DNA from: Conus ventricosus
Lineage: Eukaryota; Mollusca; Gastropoda; Neogastropoda; Conidae
Direction: 5' to 3'
Assembly: GCA_018398815.1 (NCBI GenBank)
Contig: CM031616.1
Location: forward strand, 28,680,770-28,744,769
Length of the DNA stretch: 64,000 nucleotides
Position 1 is the stretch's first letter; each line of letters starts with the position of its first letter. Under the pieces are notes generated by a model that ran no database searches, was not told the origin of the DNA, and was given only the letters and a program-made list of their open reading frames with translations. Positions 24,701 to 38,566 of the stretch are shown piece by piece. Both the position numbers and the translations under genes were made by a program.

Positions 24701-27700
24701 TTTGGCGCGTTGCGCTGTCATCGGAGGTTTTTTGGTTTGCCCACCCCCGATGTTTTTAAGCGGGGGGTTTCCCTTTGGGGTTTTTTTGGTGGGGGGGTTG
24801 TTTTTTGGGGGCTTTAGGTTTTTGCTTTGGGGTATTCACTAACAAAAGATTTCCATTTATGCCCGGAGTGTTTACTATTTCTGTTTTTTGGGGTTTTTAA
24901 AATTGTAAATGTGGTTTGCATATATTCACCATTTTTTAGTTAAAATAGGTTGCACCTTTTTTAAAAATTGCTGAGGTGATGCTCTTTTATTTTATTCCGG
25001 ATATGTTTTAGCTTTTTTTTGCCGTCTTTAAGTTTCCAGATATTTTGCTCATTCTGTTTGGTTTTTATTTTTTCTTTATTAAAGACTGTTTGTGGTTTGC
25101 ATATTTGGTTTTGAAGGGGTTTTTATGATTTCCCATGATGTTTCTTTTTCATTTCTGATGCACAGTACCTGGGATACAATTTTTTGTGAAAACATTTTTT
25201 GTTTAGTGGGGACTGTCCTTTCTGGTGCAATTTTCAAGATTTCCTTTCTTCACCCCTTTTTGCTGTGTTGATTTTTATTTTTTTGGGTGCGTCAATTAAG
25301 TTTTTGAGGTTTGGGGCAACATGAGTACGATGTTTGACAGTGTTTTTTTTAAAATATTTTGGCCAGTGTGTTTTTCCTTTAAAAAATAAAGGTTGTTAGG
25401 TTTTTTGAAAAATTTTTTTCCCTATGTTTTTTTTGGGTTTTTCCCCGTCGTATGGGGGGTTATACCATATGATTTTTTTTTTTCCTTTTTTTTTGGTTTT
25501 TTTTTGTGTTGTTGTCGGGGTTGTTTTTTAATTTGTAATTTTTACCCAAGGGTTTGTAGTGCCCCCGGGTTTATTCTACTGCGCTTGTTGAACACTTCTC
25601 ACTGCATAAACGGTTTTGTTTGCCCTTTTTTTATGAATGGGGTTTGGTTTTTAAACGGGGTGGTGGAGGGGGTTTATTTTTGATGGGTAATAAAGAGGGT
25701 ATTTTTGGGTTTCTTGTATGGTTTATATTGTGATTGTTGAGATCCGTTTTTAGGGAAAGTATTTTCACTACCTTTTTTTTTGCTTAAATGGAAAATCTTT
25801 AATTTTGGGGTTTTTTTGGAAAAGTTTTTGGGCATAGTTTTTCTTTTTTGTTTTCGAGGGTTCTTGGATTTTGGGGTCAGTGCGCAAGGCCATCTTTCTC
25901 TTTTTAGTCCGACTTTTTTTTCCGGTTTTTCTTGATTTTGGACGCATAAATTTAGTCCGCCCCTTTTTTCCATGTTTCTCCCACCTTATATGATCCCTGG
26001 TTCGTCGAATTTTGGAGTTTCTGTTTTTTTTCCTGACCCAGGTTTATTTTTGTGTGTAGTAAGTTTTCTTGGTGGGGGAAAATTGTTTTCCCTTTTCTGA
26101 CCCTGTTTTGTCTGTGTGGTTATGGAAAAATTCGGGGGCTTTGGTGAGTAGTTCCTAAATCTATGATGGGAAAAAGTTACTATGTCAAATGTGTTTGAAA
26201 AAGTATTATTTGTTTTTTGGGTTTTTTTTGAACTTTGGGGATAACTTCGTAGTGTTCTTCCAAAAAGTTGTATTCGAGTTTGTTTTTTACGTTCTTTATT
26301 TTTTTTTCCCAGAATATTTTGTTATTTTGCCTAATTCAGGTTTGGATGGGTTTTTAAAGTTACATTTTTGGATTTTTTGGGAAAATTGGGCTTGTGGTTT
26401 GGGATGTTATGAAAGTTCTTTTTTTGGGCTGTCGCTTCTACCCGGTCATTTTGGGCTATCCCGCTCTGCAATTTTCTTTTTTTTAGGCGGAAAACTGTCA
26501 TGTAATTTTTGTCGGTTTTTTTTGTATTTTTTTGGGTTTGGTTTTTGCCCAAGGAGTTGAGATTTATTCTTTTGGTTCCATTTTGTAGAAAATTGCTAGG
26601 GTTTTTTCAGCCCCAAAAATATTTTTTTTTTTCATTTTGTATTGTTTTATTTGTTTTTTTTTTAAAGTTGTTTTTGGGAAAACGTTGTTTTTAAAATTTT
26701 TTTAATTTTTAATGTTGGCTATCATTCTTTTTATTTTATCCCCAAAAGATTTCATTTCGTCTATGGTGGGGGTTTATCGCCCTGATTTTAAATCGTTGGT
26801 GTTTTTTTTCCTTTTTTTTTTGTTTGGGTTTTAGGGAAAAAAAAAGCTTTTTTCTCAGGGTTTCGTAGAACTTTTCCCGGTTTTTTTTATTAATTTTTTT
26901 TAAAGTAGGGTTTTCGGGTTAGAAACGGTTTTGTTTTTTGTTGACTGCCTAAAATTGATTTTTTTCCCCTTTTAAAATCCCTTTAGGCCAGAGTGCTCAA
27001 CCCTGGGAAACGATTAAGATCAATATGGGGGAACAGCCTAAAATGATTCTTAAAAACGCTCGGAAACCCGAAAATGTTTGTTGGGCCCGCGCTTGTTTTT
27101 TTTCCCCCCCTATTAGATTGTTCGTCTATGTATTTGTTGACTTTATTCAAGTTTAAAAAAAATGTGGCCCCGTCTTGAATAAAAATTTCTCTGTGGTTTG
27201 GTTTCCTTATGGGAGCAAAAATACCCCACTTTTTTTATGTTTTTCGTTTACTGTTCCTACCCCAAATTTTATTTCCCATTTTGCTTTGATTAAATTTGGG
27301 GTTTTTTATTTGTTTTTTTTCCGTCTGTGTGTTTGTCTTTTGATCTTCCCCTTTCATCTTTGGGGGGATCCCCAGGGTTTGGCTCAAAGATGCCCCCACC
27401 TTTTTTTTATTTGCATAATGTCTTTAGTTTTACCGGGAACTTTTTTTCTCCTCCACTTTCGGTTTTGGGGGCATTTTTAAAATAAATCTTTGCTGGCTGC
27501 CGGGGGGTGCTATTGGGGTTCTTTTTTTACCCCCCGGGGTGAGAACACCACAAATATTATGGGCGGGGGGTGGGCCCATTTGACCCGGGAAACGCCCGAA
27601 AAACCCGCCGTGTCTCCCCGATGATTCCCCAAACCCCGCGGCCCAAAAGGGCCCCGGAAAAGGCAAACAAAATTTTTTCTGCCTTTTAAAAAAGGGATTG

Positions 27701-28010
27701 GATGGTTCCCTTAGGGAGCTAGAGAAGGTTTTTTAAAACTGTAAAAATTTTTTTTTAATAAAAATTTAATTTTTCCCAGTTTCTCCATCTTTTTAAATCC
27801 CCTCTCCTCCCCTCAAGTTCAAATCTTTTTCCATACAGTTCAGTTGTTGGCCCGCGCTTGTTTTTTTCCCCCACTATTAGATTGTTCGTCTATGTATTGT
27901 CTGACTTTATTCAAGTTTAAAAGGCTGTGCCAGTCTTGAATAGAAGTTACTCTGTGTTAGGTTTCCTTATGGGAGCAAAACATACCCCACTTGTTTTTTT
28001 TTTTCTTTTC
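24701..28010. other. T/G-biased, poorly resolved repeat DNA
   Basis: Base use is strongly skewed to T and G with many T-runs, and no reliable frame exists. A pair of direct repeats is readable: anchors cccgcgcttg and attagattgttcgtctatgt at about 27080 and 27850 (offset about 768), followed by ccttatgggagcaaaa in both. Both match, in reverse complement, sequence of segment B (near 39960). A degraded segment-B motif lies at 27535-27665. Confidence 0.55.
27535..27665 (-). repeat. Degraded copy of the segment-B hairpin motif
   Basis: The order of words ggtgagaacaccaca, atttgac, gccgtgtctccc and aggcaa matches the reverse complement of the clean copy at 40180-40315. Many bases are replaced by neighbours, so that runs of G, C or A appear. 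Confidence 0.6.
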
Positions 28011-28330
28011 TTTTCTTTCCTTATTTTTTTCCCTTTCCTTTCCTTTTTCTTTTTTTCCTTCTTTCTTTTCCCTTTCACGAGAGTGTGCTCGTGTGTGCCA
28101 CGTTCCGCATGTGGAAAGGAGAGAAAACTAGAGCTTTTTGTGTTCAAAGACAGGGAGAAGTGGCATGTATATACAAAAGAGAGATATAACCCAATCCATT
28201 TCGTAAAGAACTGAAGATCAGTCTCGTTGTTGACTGTCAAGGTAGCGAAAACTGTCGCAAAGAGGCCTTAAGTGATTTAAACGACAAGAAATAGGTAATC
28301 GGCCGATTAAGAGTAGCGCCCTCACCTAGC
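28011..28330. other. T/C-rich tract and unique spacer, no gene
   Basis: A pyrimidine-rich stretch (28000-28075) precedes ordinary-looking sequence of better quality. Confidence 0.5.
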
Positions 28331-28354
28331 ACATAATATATGGTCGAACTGGGT

Positions 28355-28560
28355 CAAGAAGGTTAAAGTGGTCGGGCAACTAACTGTCACGTCATCGTTG
28401 GCTGCCAAGGTAATATAGGATTCCTCCCGAGTTCGAACCTGCCCGATAGCAAAAGGAGACAAATTTATCTATTATGACCTTGGAGCATCAACTGAGTGCT
28501 AAAGGCTCAGTCAGCTGATGTTGCTTATAGAAACCAGACCTAGAAGAACAGGAATCTTGT
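28355..28560 (+). mobile_element. Possible tRNA-derived SINE
   Basis: The sequence aagtggtcgggcaactaac (from about 28364) resembles an RNA polymerase III A box. About 70 bases later, gagttcgaacc at about 28429 fits a B box (ggttcgaatcc type). A non-tRNA tail follows, with no poly(A). The match is weaker than for the retroposon at 57409-57679. Confidence 0.4.
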
Positions 28561-29213
28561 GCTTGTTCAGTCGGTATTGCTGTGGTACACTGTGTTGTTG
28601 TTTTGTCAGGCTAGCTGAATGCGTGTGGACCTCGTCGTAGCTTCTGTAGGATAATTACTGCGTGAAACTGGCCACCGACGTCGGTGGGAATTTTCGATGC
28701 CCATTTGGTGTGAAGTGGTTGTTTTTGCTAAGCTTTTTTTTTTTTTTTTGTAGGGATGTGTATGAACATGATGTGTGGAAGAATGTAGCCAGAGGAGAAT
28801 TCAGTGGACATGTGAATAAGGTGGTAGAGAAGCAACATGGACAAAAAAAAAAAAAAAAAAAACTGGCCCAAAGGGATCTCTTGTGTTTCCATCCCTATAC
28901 AAACTGAACAAGAATGAGAGAGGAGGAGAACAGAAGAAGATAGAACACAATACGAGAGAGAGAGAAGAGTAGTAGGACCGATAGGGTTGAAAGAAACGTG
29001 GTCTGGGCGACAGAAGTGACAGCAAGCTCTTAGGCGTAAAAAAAAACAAATTCAGAAAGAAAGTCGAAACCCAGAGTGGGTGAAAAAGATACAGAAGATG
29101 TCTACGTCGAGCCCCCAGAGACGATCGACCTAGGAGTCCCAGTCCTGAACCTGACTTTGACAAGAGTTTAGCTAGTTCCCACTGTGGTGACATCCGCGAG
29201 GTGGGGGATGGAG

Positions 29214-29536
<323 letters not shown>

Positions 29537-30060
29537 AGTCAGTAACACTGCCGTTCGCACACTACATTTCACTACATTCAAAGCTTCATGAGGTACCGCA
29601 ATATACTGAAATGAATGGACAGAAACACAATATTTAAAACTCAAAATTCTGAATTTGATTGAAAAAAAAAAAGCGGAACGTAGTGAGTAGAGAGAGTGAA
29701 AGAGAGAGAGGAAGAGTAGTTGTATTGAACATCCACTTAGGAAGGCTATATTAATCAGCGACTATCATAAATTACTACAGACTGTTGAACTCTTTCGGAT
29801 TACACAAAGTAACGCCATGTTGACAATAGAGATTACAGTTCAGAACAAGCTGTCTGTGAGTGTTTTATTATTATTTTTAAATATTTCACAAAGGGTTTCC
29901 ATACAAAATGTAAATGTCACTGATGTCACATTGTATCAGGTGCGCTGGAGGCGCGCTCCCCCCCCCCCTTCCCCCTCCCTCTTCCCCCCCCCCCCCCCTT
30001 CCCCCCTCCCCCCCCCCCCCCCCCCCCGTGCACAGAGATAGAGAGAGAGAGAGAGAAAGA

Positions 30061-30103
<43 letters not shown>

Positions 30104-30137
30104 TCTCCTCTCCCCTTCCTCTCTCCCTCCCTCCCTT

Positions 30138-30179
<42 letters not shown>

Positions 30180-30789
30180 ATTACAAAGATGTTGAGATTA
30201 GAATGAACAAGACAGTTTTATCACCACAGAATACGAACCGTCACGATTAAGAAACTGGCCCCTCCTTAACGTTATCTCTAGAGACAGTCACTCACACTGA
30301 TTACAACTGACCAATCGCCGGCGCTGCCACTTTTTTCACCACTGCATATCCCTCCATGGCCGGAAAGAATGTGAGCACAATGCGAATGAATCGATAGGCC
30401 TAAGAGAATCTGACTGTGAACGAATGACCTTTATTTTGTATTTTCAAGACTTTTTTAATAGCAGAATCACCAGAGGCTTTTTTGTATAAATGCACTAAAC
30501 ATTGGCAAATGATATTTTCCAAAAGCATCAAAAAAATACGGAAAAAATTTTTCATCTTCACAATTTTTTTGTTTTACAATCGAAAAGCTTTCCTAAAATC
30601 TTTACTGAAAAATTCATTATAGTCAAGGGATTGAAGATGCCTTTGTATTTTTTTTTGGGGAATAAAACTCCTTTCAGTTATGTTTTTTTTGTCAGGCTTG
30701 AAATGGCAAGCGAATGTTCTCTAGTCCCTTTTGGCAAAACAGTTTTTTAACAAATTTTTGGAATTGTTTTCCTTTGGCTCCTAGGCTTC

Positions 30790-31480
30790 TCCGTTATTAA
30801 ACAGCTATTCTATTGATTCCATGGAGTAAAACGCATTCATAGGTTCTCAGTAGAGTTAAACAGCCTCATTTTGATCCCAGGGGATTAAACGGCTATTCAT
30901 ATTGACCCCGTGATTTTAAAGGGCATTCATGGGGTTCTCCAGTAGATTTAAACTTATTCATGGATTCCCCAAAGGGAGTTAAACGCTTTTCAAGGTTCTC
31001 CATAGATTAAACGTTACTCAGGGGGTTTTCTCCAGAATTTAAACTTTATTCTGGGGTTCCCCAATAAGTAAGGGGATACTTTTTTGGATTTAAAAAGGGT
31101 TTTCTGGGGCTCAGTGGAGTAAACGATTATTCATAAGGTTCGTCAGGGGGTTTTAAACGTTTTTTCCCATAAGGTTTTCCCCCCAATTAACCACTATTCA
31201 AAAGGGGGTTCCCTGTACTCAAAGAAAATTTTAAACGTTTTTCAAAGTTCTCCGGGGGAATTAACCAAATTCAAAGGTTCTTTTTGGGGACTCAAAACAT
31301 TCATAGGTTTCTTGGACTTAAACAGCTATTCATGGGGTTCTCTTGGATTAAACAGTCATTCATATTTTTCTCCGGGGTTGAACGTTTTATTCATGGGGTT
31401 CCCCAATGGTTTAAAGGCCTTTAAATTGGGGTTTTTCATGTGGACTAAACGTTTGCACGGGCCTTCCCTGGTGATAAAAA
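30790..31480. repeat. Minisatellite, unit about 33 bp, noisy
   Basis: About twenty units of the form ggttctccagtagagttaa then acagctattcata follow each other. Quality falls towards the right, where G- and T-runs replace parts of units. It is the reverse complement of the array at 44122-44705. Confidence 0.8.
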
Positions 31481-33100
31481 AGACAACAAAGGGCCCGGGG
31501 TGCGTTTTCAGTCCATGACCATGGGGTCTTCCGGGCTCTCGAGGATCGTTAACGCTTCTTCGTTGAGGAAAACCCTCACAAAGGCTTCAACCTAAAAGAT
31601 GTTTAGGGGCACGTTGAGAAGAACATGGGCTAAAATTTTTGCCTGTGGAACTTGGGCCTACTGTTGACAAAAAGGATAGTTTTCGGGAATCACCAAAATT
31701 TGGATGGGGTTTTTTTGCACAACCAAAACCGGTTTCCAACCTTTTTTTAAGGATACACGGGTGATCCCATGTTTAAAACCAAAAATTAACTCGGACCAAA
31801 GAATTTTCGCAACATTAGTGAAAAAACGCTAGTGTGGGGTGTCGTGTGTGGGGTTTTGTGTGTGTGTGAGTGTGTGTTGTGTGTGGTTTGGGTTTTGTTT
31901 CACAAAAAAAGTTTGAACTTTTTAAAAAAGGATAACTGGGGTCGAAAAATAACAAAAATTTGGAAAAAGGGGGGTTTTAGTTAGACCAAGAAACACAAAA
32001 AAAAGACAGGACAAAAGGCAATGCTTTTTCGCCCTCTTGGTCTTTTTCAGGCAAAAAAAATAATTTTTTGGGACAGTGAAAACGAAGAACGAAAACCACT
32101 ATCTTCTAAAGTTTTGTCGTCAGAGAGCTTTGGACCTTTGGAATAAGGGCCACATCAAGCGTTTTACCAGGAAAGTTTTGTGGGTCATCAAGAAATTTAA
32201 CGAATCACACACGACCCCAAGATATTTTCACTCAAAATCAGCCGTTGTGCTACATACTGAACTTAAGCGTTAAAACGCACACTTATTTAAAAAAAAAACA
32301 ACAAATTAAGTTTCCTTGTGGAGAGAAAATTTTTTAATACAGTACATTTTGTTCCCTTTCCCTTCTCAAAAGCACACGGCACCTGATTCACTGGCTTAAA
32401 CGTCTATTCTGAAGACGGTTTCAAAAACCTTACTGCAAAACCTTTTTTCACCACGCAAAATGTCTGTAAATGCACACGATTGCAAGTTTAAAAAGTAGAA
32501 TATTTATGATTTTTTTTGGAAAGTTTTTGGAGTTAAAGGGGAATGACGAAGGTGGGGTATTCCCTTTGAAAAATGGGCGGGTCACGACGTCAAACAATTT
32601 TAAGGTTCATCTAAAATACTTCTTTTGGTAAAAAATTTTTTAAATAAGGAATGAAAACCCCAACACCCGCACCACGCACACAACAACCAAAACCACACCA
32701 CACACACACACACACACACACACACCCCAAAAACCCGCACGCACGCACGCAACACCACACCACACCACACACCCCCACAAAACACCACACACATCCACAC
32801 ACACACCACACACACACACACACCACCCCAAACCACCACACACATCCACACACACTCACACCTATCCCTGGTGTAACCTCCCAAACTACTGGTGCATTTA
32901 TTTATTTACTTGTTCTTAGATTTTGAAAATGTTGTATTTTGCCAACCATTTTTAAATCTTTTTTTGCTGGGGTTATTTAACTGACTTTTGTGTGTGTGAA
33001 CACAGCATGCAGGAAGCTAAGCCTCCAAAAGGGTTTCCGAGGGACCTGCCAAACACTGAAAGACCATCATAAACCCCCCAAGGCCTCACGCACTCCCGCA
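31481..33100. other. No gene recognised; noisy sequence with CA array
   Basis: Homopolymer-enriched text lies at 31481-32640. A CA/CAC array (32690-32860) follows. The 65-residue frame at 32076-32273 has no resemblance I can name. Confidence 0.5.
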
Positions 33101-33107
33101 CTCACCT

Positions 33108-33560
33108 TTTGCAGGGAACTGTATGATGATCCATCATGCAGTCCCTGAAGAGCCCGGGGTTTTCCCTAAGCCCATCCCCACCTGCAAAAGGGCCGGGGCC
33201 GACCCCCTGGATCTTGTGCCCATCAAGGCCAAATTTAAGACAATGGCATACGAAACAGCACGGGATTTTTTTGGGGACATCCCCTATCTTCACCAGCTCT
33301 ACAAATACAGCGCAAAACCCGGTCGCGGGTGACCGGGCCCAAGTACCCCCCAGCACATGTTTGGGGGTCAAGTTTTTCGAGGCCCCAGAGAAGACAGAAG
33401 AAAGAAAGGCAAAACACTTGCCTCTGACCGCCACCTCACAAAAGTGCTGTGGCGAACAGGGGCGTAAAAGAACATGTGGACGGAATAGTTTTGGACACGG
33501 CAGACACAACAGGAATCGGACCTCGGACGAGGACGTAGACGGCTGAAAAAATACAGCGCT
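33108..33560 (+). pseudogene. Degraded relative of the exon-like block at 38957-39310, product unknown
   Basis: A T-rich stretch ends in an acceptor-like ttttgcag (33109-33116). Further along, ctctacaaatacagc, gcacatgtttgggggtcaag and agagaagacagaag line up in the same order with ctgctacaagtacag, cacatgtttgaggtcaag and agaagacag at 39095-39200. Many bases differ in the homopolymer-enriching way seen throughout this part. The frame 33123-33332 is open but then shifts. I do not recognise the protein. Confidence 0.45.
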
Positions 33561-34690
33561 TCAACCCCAAGCGGCTGGTATCAACAGGAATTTTTTCGCC
33601 CTGATCAACGCGGGGTAAAAGGGGGAAACATCGGATGAAGAAATCTCGAAGAAAAGCAGCCAGCTATCCCGGCCTGAGCAACAAACGGCACTGACCAAAG
33701 GGAGAGCGAAAAGGGTGCGATTTCTCCCCTAAGCCCCACTGGCCTCGTTATCCTGGCAAACCGGTTCCCGTGTGCGTCGCCTTTTTTCGCCCCCCTCGCC
33801 TATGCCAAGCCAAGCTCGCATTTTGTGTTTCTCCCAATGCCAAGCTGTGTCCGCCGGGAGCCTATTTTGGTCCCCCCATTCCCAAAAGTGCCATGCTAAA
33901 GTGGGCAAGGTCAACCCACAGCAGTGAGACAGGGATTTTTTTGTTGGTAGATCATTGAGTGACAGTTCTACAATGACTCGCAGATGTCTCCTTTTGTTTG
34001 AAAGTCACCACACACACACACACACAGACCACACACACACACGGGCACCCACCACGCACCACACCACACACAACACACACAACAACACAAAAACACCACA
34101 CACACACACCCCCACACACGCACACACCCAGACATCCACACGGGGGCTATTTGCAAACAGTCCTTAGAGAGAGAGGAGAGAGAGAGAGAGAGAGAGAGAG
34201 GAAGCGAAGAGAGAGAGAGAAGAAGACGAGAGAAGAAAAAGAAGGGGGGGGGGACCCCTTGGGCAATGCTTTCCTTGAAACCTGTCTTCCCCTTTGACAC
34301 GGTGCGTTTGCAATAAGCATACTTGATCTGTGTGCTACGAATAAAATAAAACTTGGGGGTTTTGATAACAATGTAATAACACATAGAGAAAAAAAAAGAG
34401 TCCATTAGAATCTTCAGCTTAGACTGAGAGGGATGGGTGCACCCTTAGAAGGCTGACAGACATTTAAACGGGACGAACTGAAAATGAAAAGGGTGCACTT
34501 TAAACAACCGCAGTTTTGATTCAAACAACAATTTTTGAGAAATATTGCACACTGAATATCACGGGCAAAACCAAAAAACTACAGTTACTTTGTACATCAA
34601 AGGGACGGGTGCTAAAGACTTTTTCACCAAAATGATTCCGTCCAGCAGCAAAAATTTTAACATCAAGGCAACTTATTATTTTTGTTTTTT
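33561..34690. other. No gene recognised; CA and GA microsatellites
   Basis: CA/CAC repeats lie at 34008-34130 and a GA array at 34168-34225. The remainder is noisy and aligns loosely with parts of segment B, for example 34690-34730 with 40518-40550. Confidence 0.5.
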
Positions 34691-35028
34691 TTGTACACGA
34701 GATAACCTGGTAGCAAATCTTGTCACATTTTTGCAGGCTTGTTTTCCTTTTACATAAATATTATTTACTCTCGCGTTCAACCAGATGTGATTACATTTTT
34801 TACGATGTATTTTTAACAAAATTATTGTACATTTTGTGTTTTTTATCGTTTTCGTTTTTTTTTTTTTTTTTTTTGTTCTTGTTTTTATTTTTTTTTTTTT
34901 TGTGTTTTTTTCACAAAGCAACTCCCACAAGCAGTTTTGAGAAAGAAGGGCTTTTTACACTGGCACAATTTTTATTTTAGGGATAATTTTGTTCTCTTCT
35001 CTCGAAAAGCACTTGTTCACATTTTTTC

Positions 35029-35066
<38 letters not shown>

Positions 35067-35600
35067 AACACACCAACACACAAAAAGATGTCTTTCGCGC
35101 TTTTCCTCACCACACACCACGCGAACGCGCACGCACACAACCCAAACCACCACACACCCACACACACACCACACACACACACCCACACACACACACACAC
35201 AACACACACACACCACCACACACACACATGCACAAGCACACACACCACCGCCCCGCGATTCAATCTCAAACCGCAACTTGTCACTACGTATTTCGCTGGG
35301 TTGGCAATGAAAAGTTTTGAACAGTTCACTTTTTTTGTTTCAATTTTCTTTTGGGTCTATAACGGGAAATGTGATGAATTTGACCCAAAAAAAGTTCCAT
35401 ACACCAACGTTTGGTTTTTTCTTTTTTCCCATGTTTCCCCTAAAAAGGTTTGAGAGGAAATTTCTCATTCTTCCTTTTTTTAAATTTTGTATTTCGTTCT
35501 TTCTTTTCTACGCCTCTTCTGTCTGTCCCTGTTTGCGCTGTCTGTCTTTCTCTCTCTGTCTTTTTTTCTTTGCGTCTTTGTTCCGTACATTTTGTTGTTT
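34690..35600 (+). repeat. Degraded partial copy of segment B (first)
   Basis: The words cgaaaagcacttgttcaca before a CA array, then ctgggttggcaatgaa, then tctctttgcg-type ends, follow the order of 40780-41430 in segment B. A CA array lies at 35032-35240. Thr/His- and Cys/Val-rich frames are shadows of it. Confidence 0.6.
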
Positions 35601-35605
35601 TTTGT

Positions 35606-35636
<31 letters not shown>

Positions 35637-35893
35637 GTGTGGGCGTGCTGCGTGCTGGTGCTGCGTGGTGCGGCGTGGGGGCGGCGGCGTGCGGCTGTTT
35701 TGGGGTGTGTGTGTGTTGGGGTGTGGTGTGTGGTTGGTGTAGGGGTGTGTAAATTTAACGTGCTATTTGCAAAGAAGAAACCAAATCTAACGCTCAAAAA
35801 AACTGTAGCCCTCGACAAACCTATTCCAAAACAATCTTTTGGGGGTATGTATTTTAAAGGAAATAAACCACACACACACACACACCACACACA

Positions 35894-35928
<35 letters not shown>

Positions 35929-35986
35929 CACACACACACACCAACACACACACACACACAACACCAAAAACACAAACACACACACC

Positions 35987-36021
<35 letters not shown>

Positions 36022-36900
36022 AATATGACGGCTTGCGCGCTCGCACCACCCACACCAACGCACGCACTACCAACACACGCGATTTAATCTAACCAGCAAC
36101 TTTCGTGCAGGTGCCTGGGCTGGCAATGAACATTTTGAAAAAGGGCACTTTCTTGCTTACAAAGTGTTTTTTTTGGTTCAATCGGTGCCTGTGAGAATTT
36201 TACACAAATAAAGAGTTTTCCCAAAACTCATTTGCTTTTTTCGTTTCCTATTTTCCACCTAAAACGGGGGTTTAAGAGGGGAATGTCTCATTTTGTTTCC
36301 GTCTCTGTCTGCTGTCTTCTATCACCCCTCTCCTTCCTGTCTTCGCTGCTGTCTGTCGTCCCCGTCTGTATTCTGTCGTTTCTGTCTAAACCCCCGTCTG
36401 TCCTCCCGTCGGGCGTCTTTTTTTCCCCTTTTCTTTCTCTCTTTGCGTCTTTGCTCGGGACATGGTTTTCGGTGCGGTGGTGTTGTGTGTGTGTTGTTGT
36501 GTGGTGTGTGTGTGTGGTTTTTTGTGTGGGGTGCTGTGCGTTGCTGCACGAGCGGCGCTCTGTGTATTGTGTGCGTGCTCCGAGCGTTGGCTTTTTGTGT
36601 TTTTTTGTGCACTGTGGGGTGTTGTTTTTTTTTGTTTGTTGTTGTTTTGTTTTGTTGTTGTTTTTTTGTTGTTGTGGCGCGCGCGCTGAGTGCATTTGGT
36701 ATATTGTGTGAGCGTGTTTATTTTCCCCTTTGTTGTCATTGTGTGTTTTTGTTGGGGGTGTGTGGTGTTTGGGGTTGTGGTGTGTTGTGTGTTGTGTTGG
36801 TGTGTGGTGTTGTAGCGAGAAGAGAGAAGAGAGAGAGAAAAGAAGAGAGAGAGAAGAGAGAGAGAGAAGAAGAGAGAGAGGAGAGGAGAGTGCGTGCAAG
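35600..36900 (+). repeat. Degraded partial copy of segment B (second), with GT/CA arrays
   Basis: After a TTG/GT-rich stretch (35600-35750) and CA arrays (35868-36020), the words gggctggcaatgaacatttt, cacaaataaagag and ctctttgcgtctttgc repeat the order seen at 41160-41420. GT (36478-36530, 36755-36815) and GA (36818-36890) arrays close the block. Confidence 0.6.
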
Positions 36901-38560
36901 TGTACACATACCCCGTGTGCTGTGCCCACCCACCCAAAAAACACCATGAGCCTTAAAATCTTTTAAAAAAAAAACATCCAATCTTTTTTCACTAATTTCT
37001 TTTCTATTTTTAAAACTGAAGGAAGTTTCCTCTACTTTTATCCTTTGTACACACTTTTTTCCCACACCCTCATGTCTCCATTATTCCACTTTTATCATTT
37101 CCATGCTAAATGTACTTATACTCAAATGTCAAATTAAAACCCCAAAATACCACACTTAATCAGCCTTCACCAAATTACCCCACATGTTATATATCTTTGC
37201 CAAAATAAACCTTTGTACTTCTGTATGTCTTTTTTTTTTTTACCGAATACACCCGTATTTTTGTTTTGTTCTTTATCTAGAGACCCAGACTTTTTTTATG
37301 CCCCTTCACCAAGGGGTTCATATAAGTCTTTAAGACTTAACAACGAGATGTCCCTATTTCTATTAATTCTCTTTACCAAATTTTTCATAGTTTTTTATTT
37401 GTCTTTTCACCAAATGTCTTGAAATCTTCTGTTTTTCTCATTATCGAGATGACCCTCAAAATCCCTTATCCTTTTAGCCACGTTGACGTGGGGATTAGAT
37501 TTTTTGTTAATTTGTTAACCCAAAAATACCCCCATCTTTTTCATTAATCAGCCCGACACAAAAAGCTCCTCGGATGTTTTTCGTAGTACCTAAATTTCAG
37601 GGCCCAAATTCCCGCGTTTTTAGAATGTTTTTATAAGCTCGTTTTGGGTTTTGAAAGACATTTCAATTAAAACGCATACCAGCATGTAACCGGGTTTGAC
37701 CAATTACAAAGAAGTTTACAAATGCGAAAAAGAAACCCCCCACACAAACCCACAACACACACAACACACACACACCACACACACCACAAACACAACCAAT
37801 TTTATATAATAAATATATATATATATAAAAGAGAGAGAGAGAAGAGAGAGAAAAGAGAGAGAGAGAGAGAGAGGAAAAGAGAGAGAGAGAGAGAAGACGT
37901 ATATTTTTTAACAAAAGAGGGATATCTTTCAAATGAACAGCAACAACAACAAAAACCCCGAGAAAAGCCGGTTCCACAGTGCAACAATGAGGCAAAAAAT
38001 GGGGGGGCAACTCCAAATTGCCTATGTTGCACATTGTTCTTTAAAATTTGTCACACAGCAACTCATTAAAACCAATTAACCCCAATTTGGATTTTTCCCA
38101 ATAAAAATTGCCTGTGAAGTTGCACAGCCAAAAGTTAACGTCGGGGGATATAACTTTTGGGGGTTTGGGAACTTTTCGACAACTCAAGTTTCTTTTGTGT
38201 GAACACTTGGGGAACACAAGTAATCCGGAGGCAACAAAAAAAGGGGGGAGCGAAGGCTGCGCGACAAAAGCGGCACGTCCGCCACGCTTCCCGAAATTCG
38301 GGGAAAATTTTCAAAACCCACGTGGCAACTACAAAATGTACGCCCCCGTAGGGCCCAAACCAAAACCAGCAAAAAAATGGGGGGACTAGGGGTTTTCCAT
38401 ATATTTTTCCTCTTTCTTTACAAGACAACAACTTTGGCCAAAATCTATTTTTGATTTGGCACTCGAGTTTGGCAACTTTTGGGGGGCATTTGTTTTTGGG
38501 AGTAAAAGTTGCCCTGGAACCTACATTAGGCCTAGAACATCCCAGGTTCAAATTTAGCTT
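36901..38560. other. No gene recognised
   Basis: AT-rich, noisy sequence. Short phrases ttcaccaaa and accaaat recur between 37040 and 37440 and hint at an old tandem repeat. CA, AT and GA microsatellites lie at 37740-37895. Frames at 38108-38551 are chance frames in noisy text. Confidence 0.45.
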
Positions 38561-38566
38561 CTTGCA

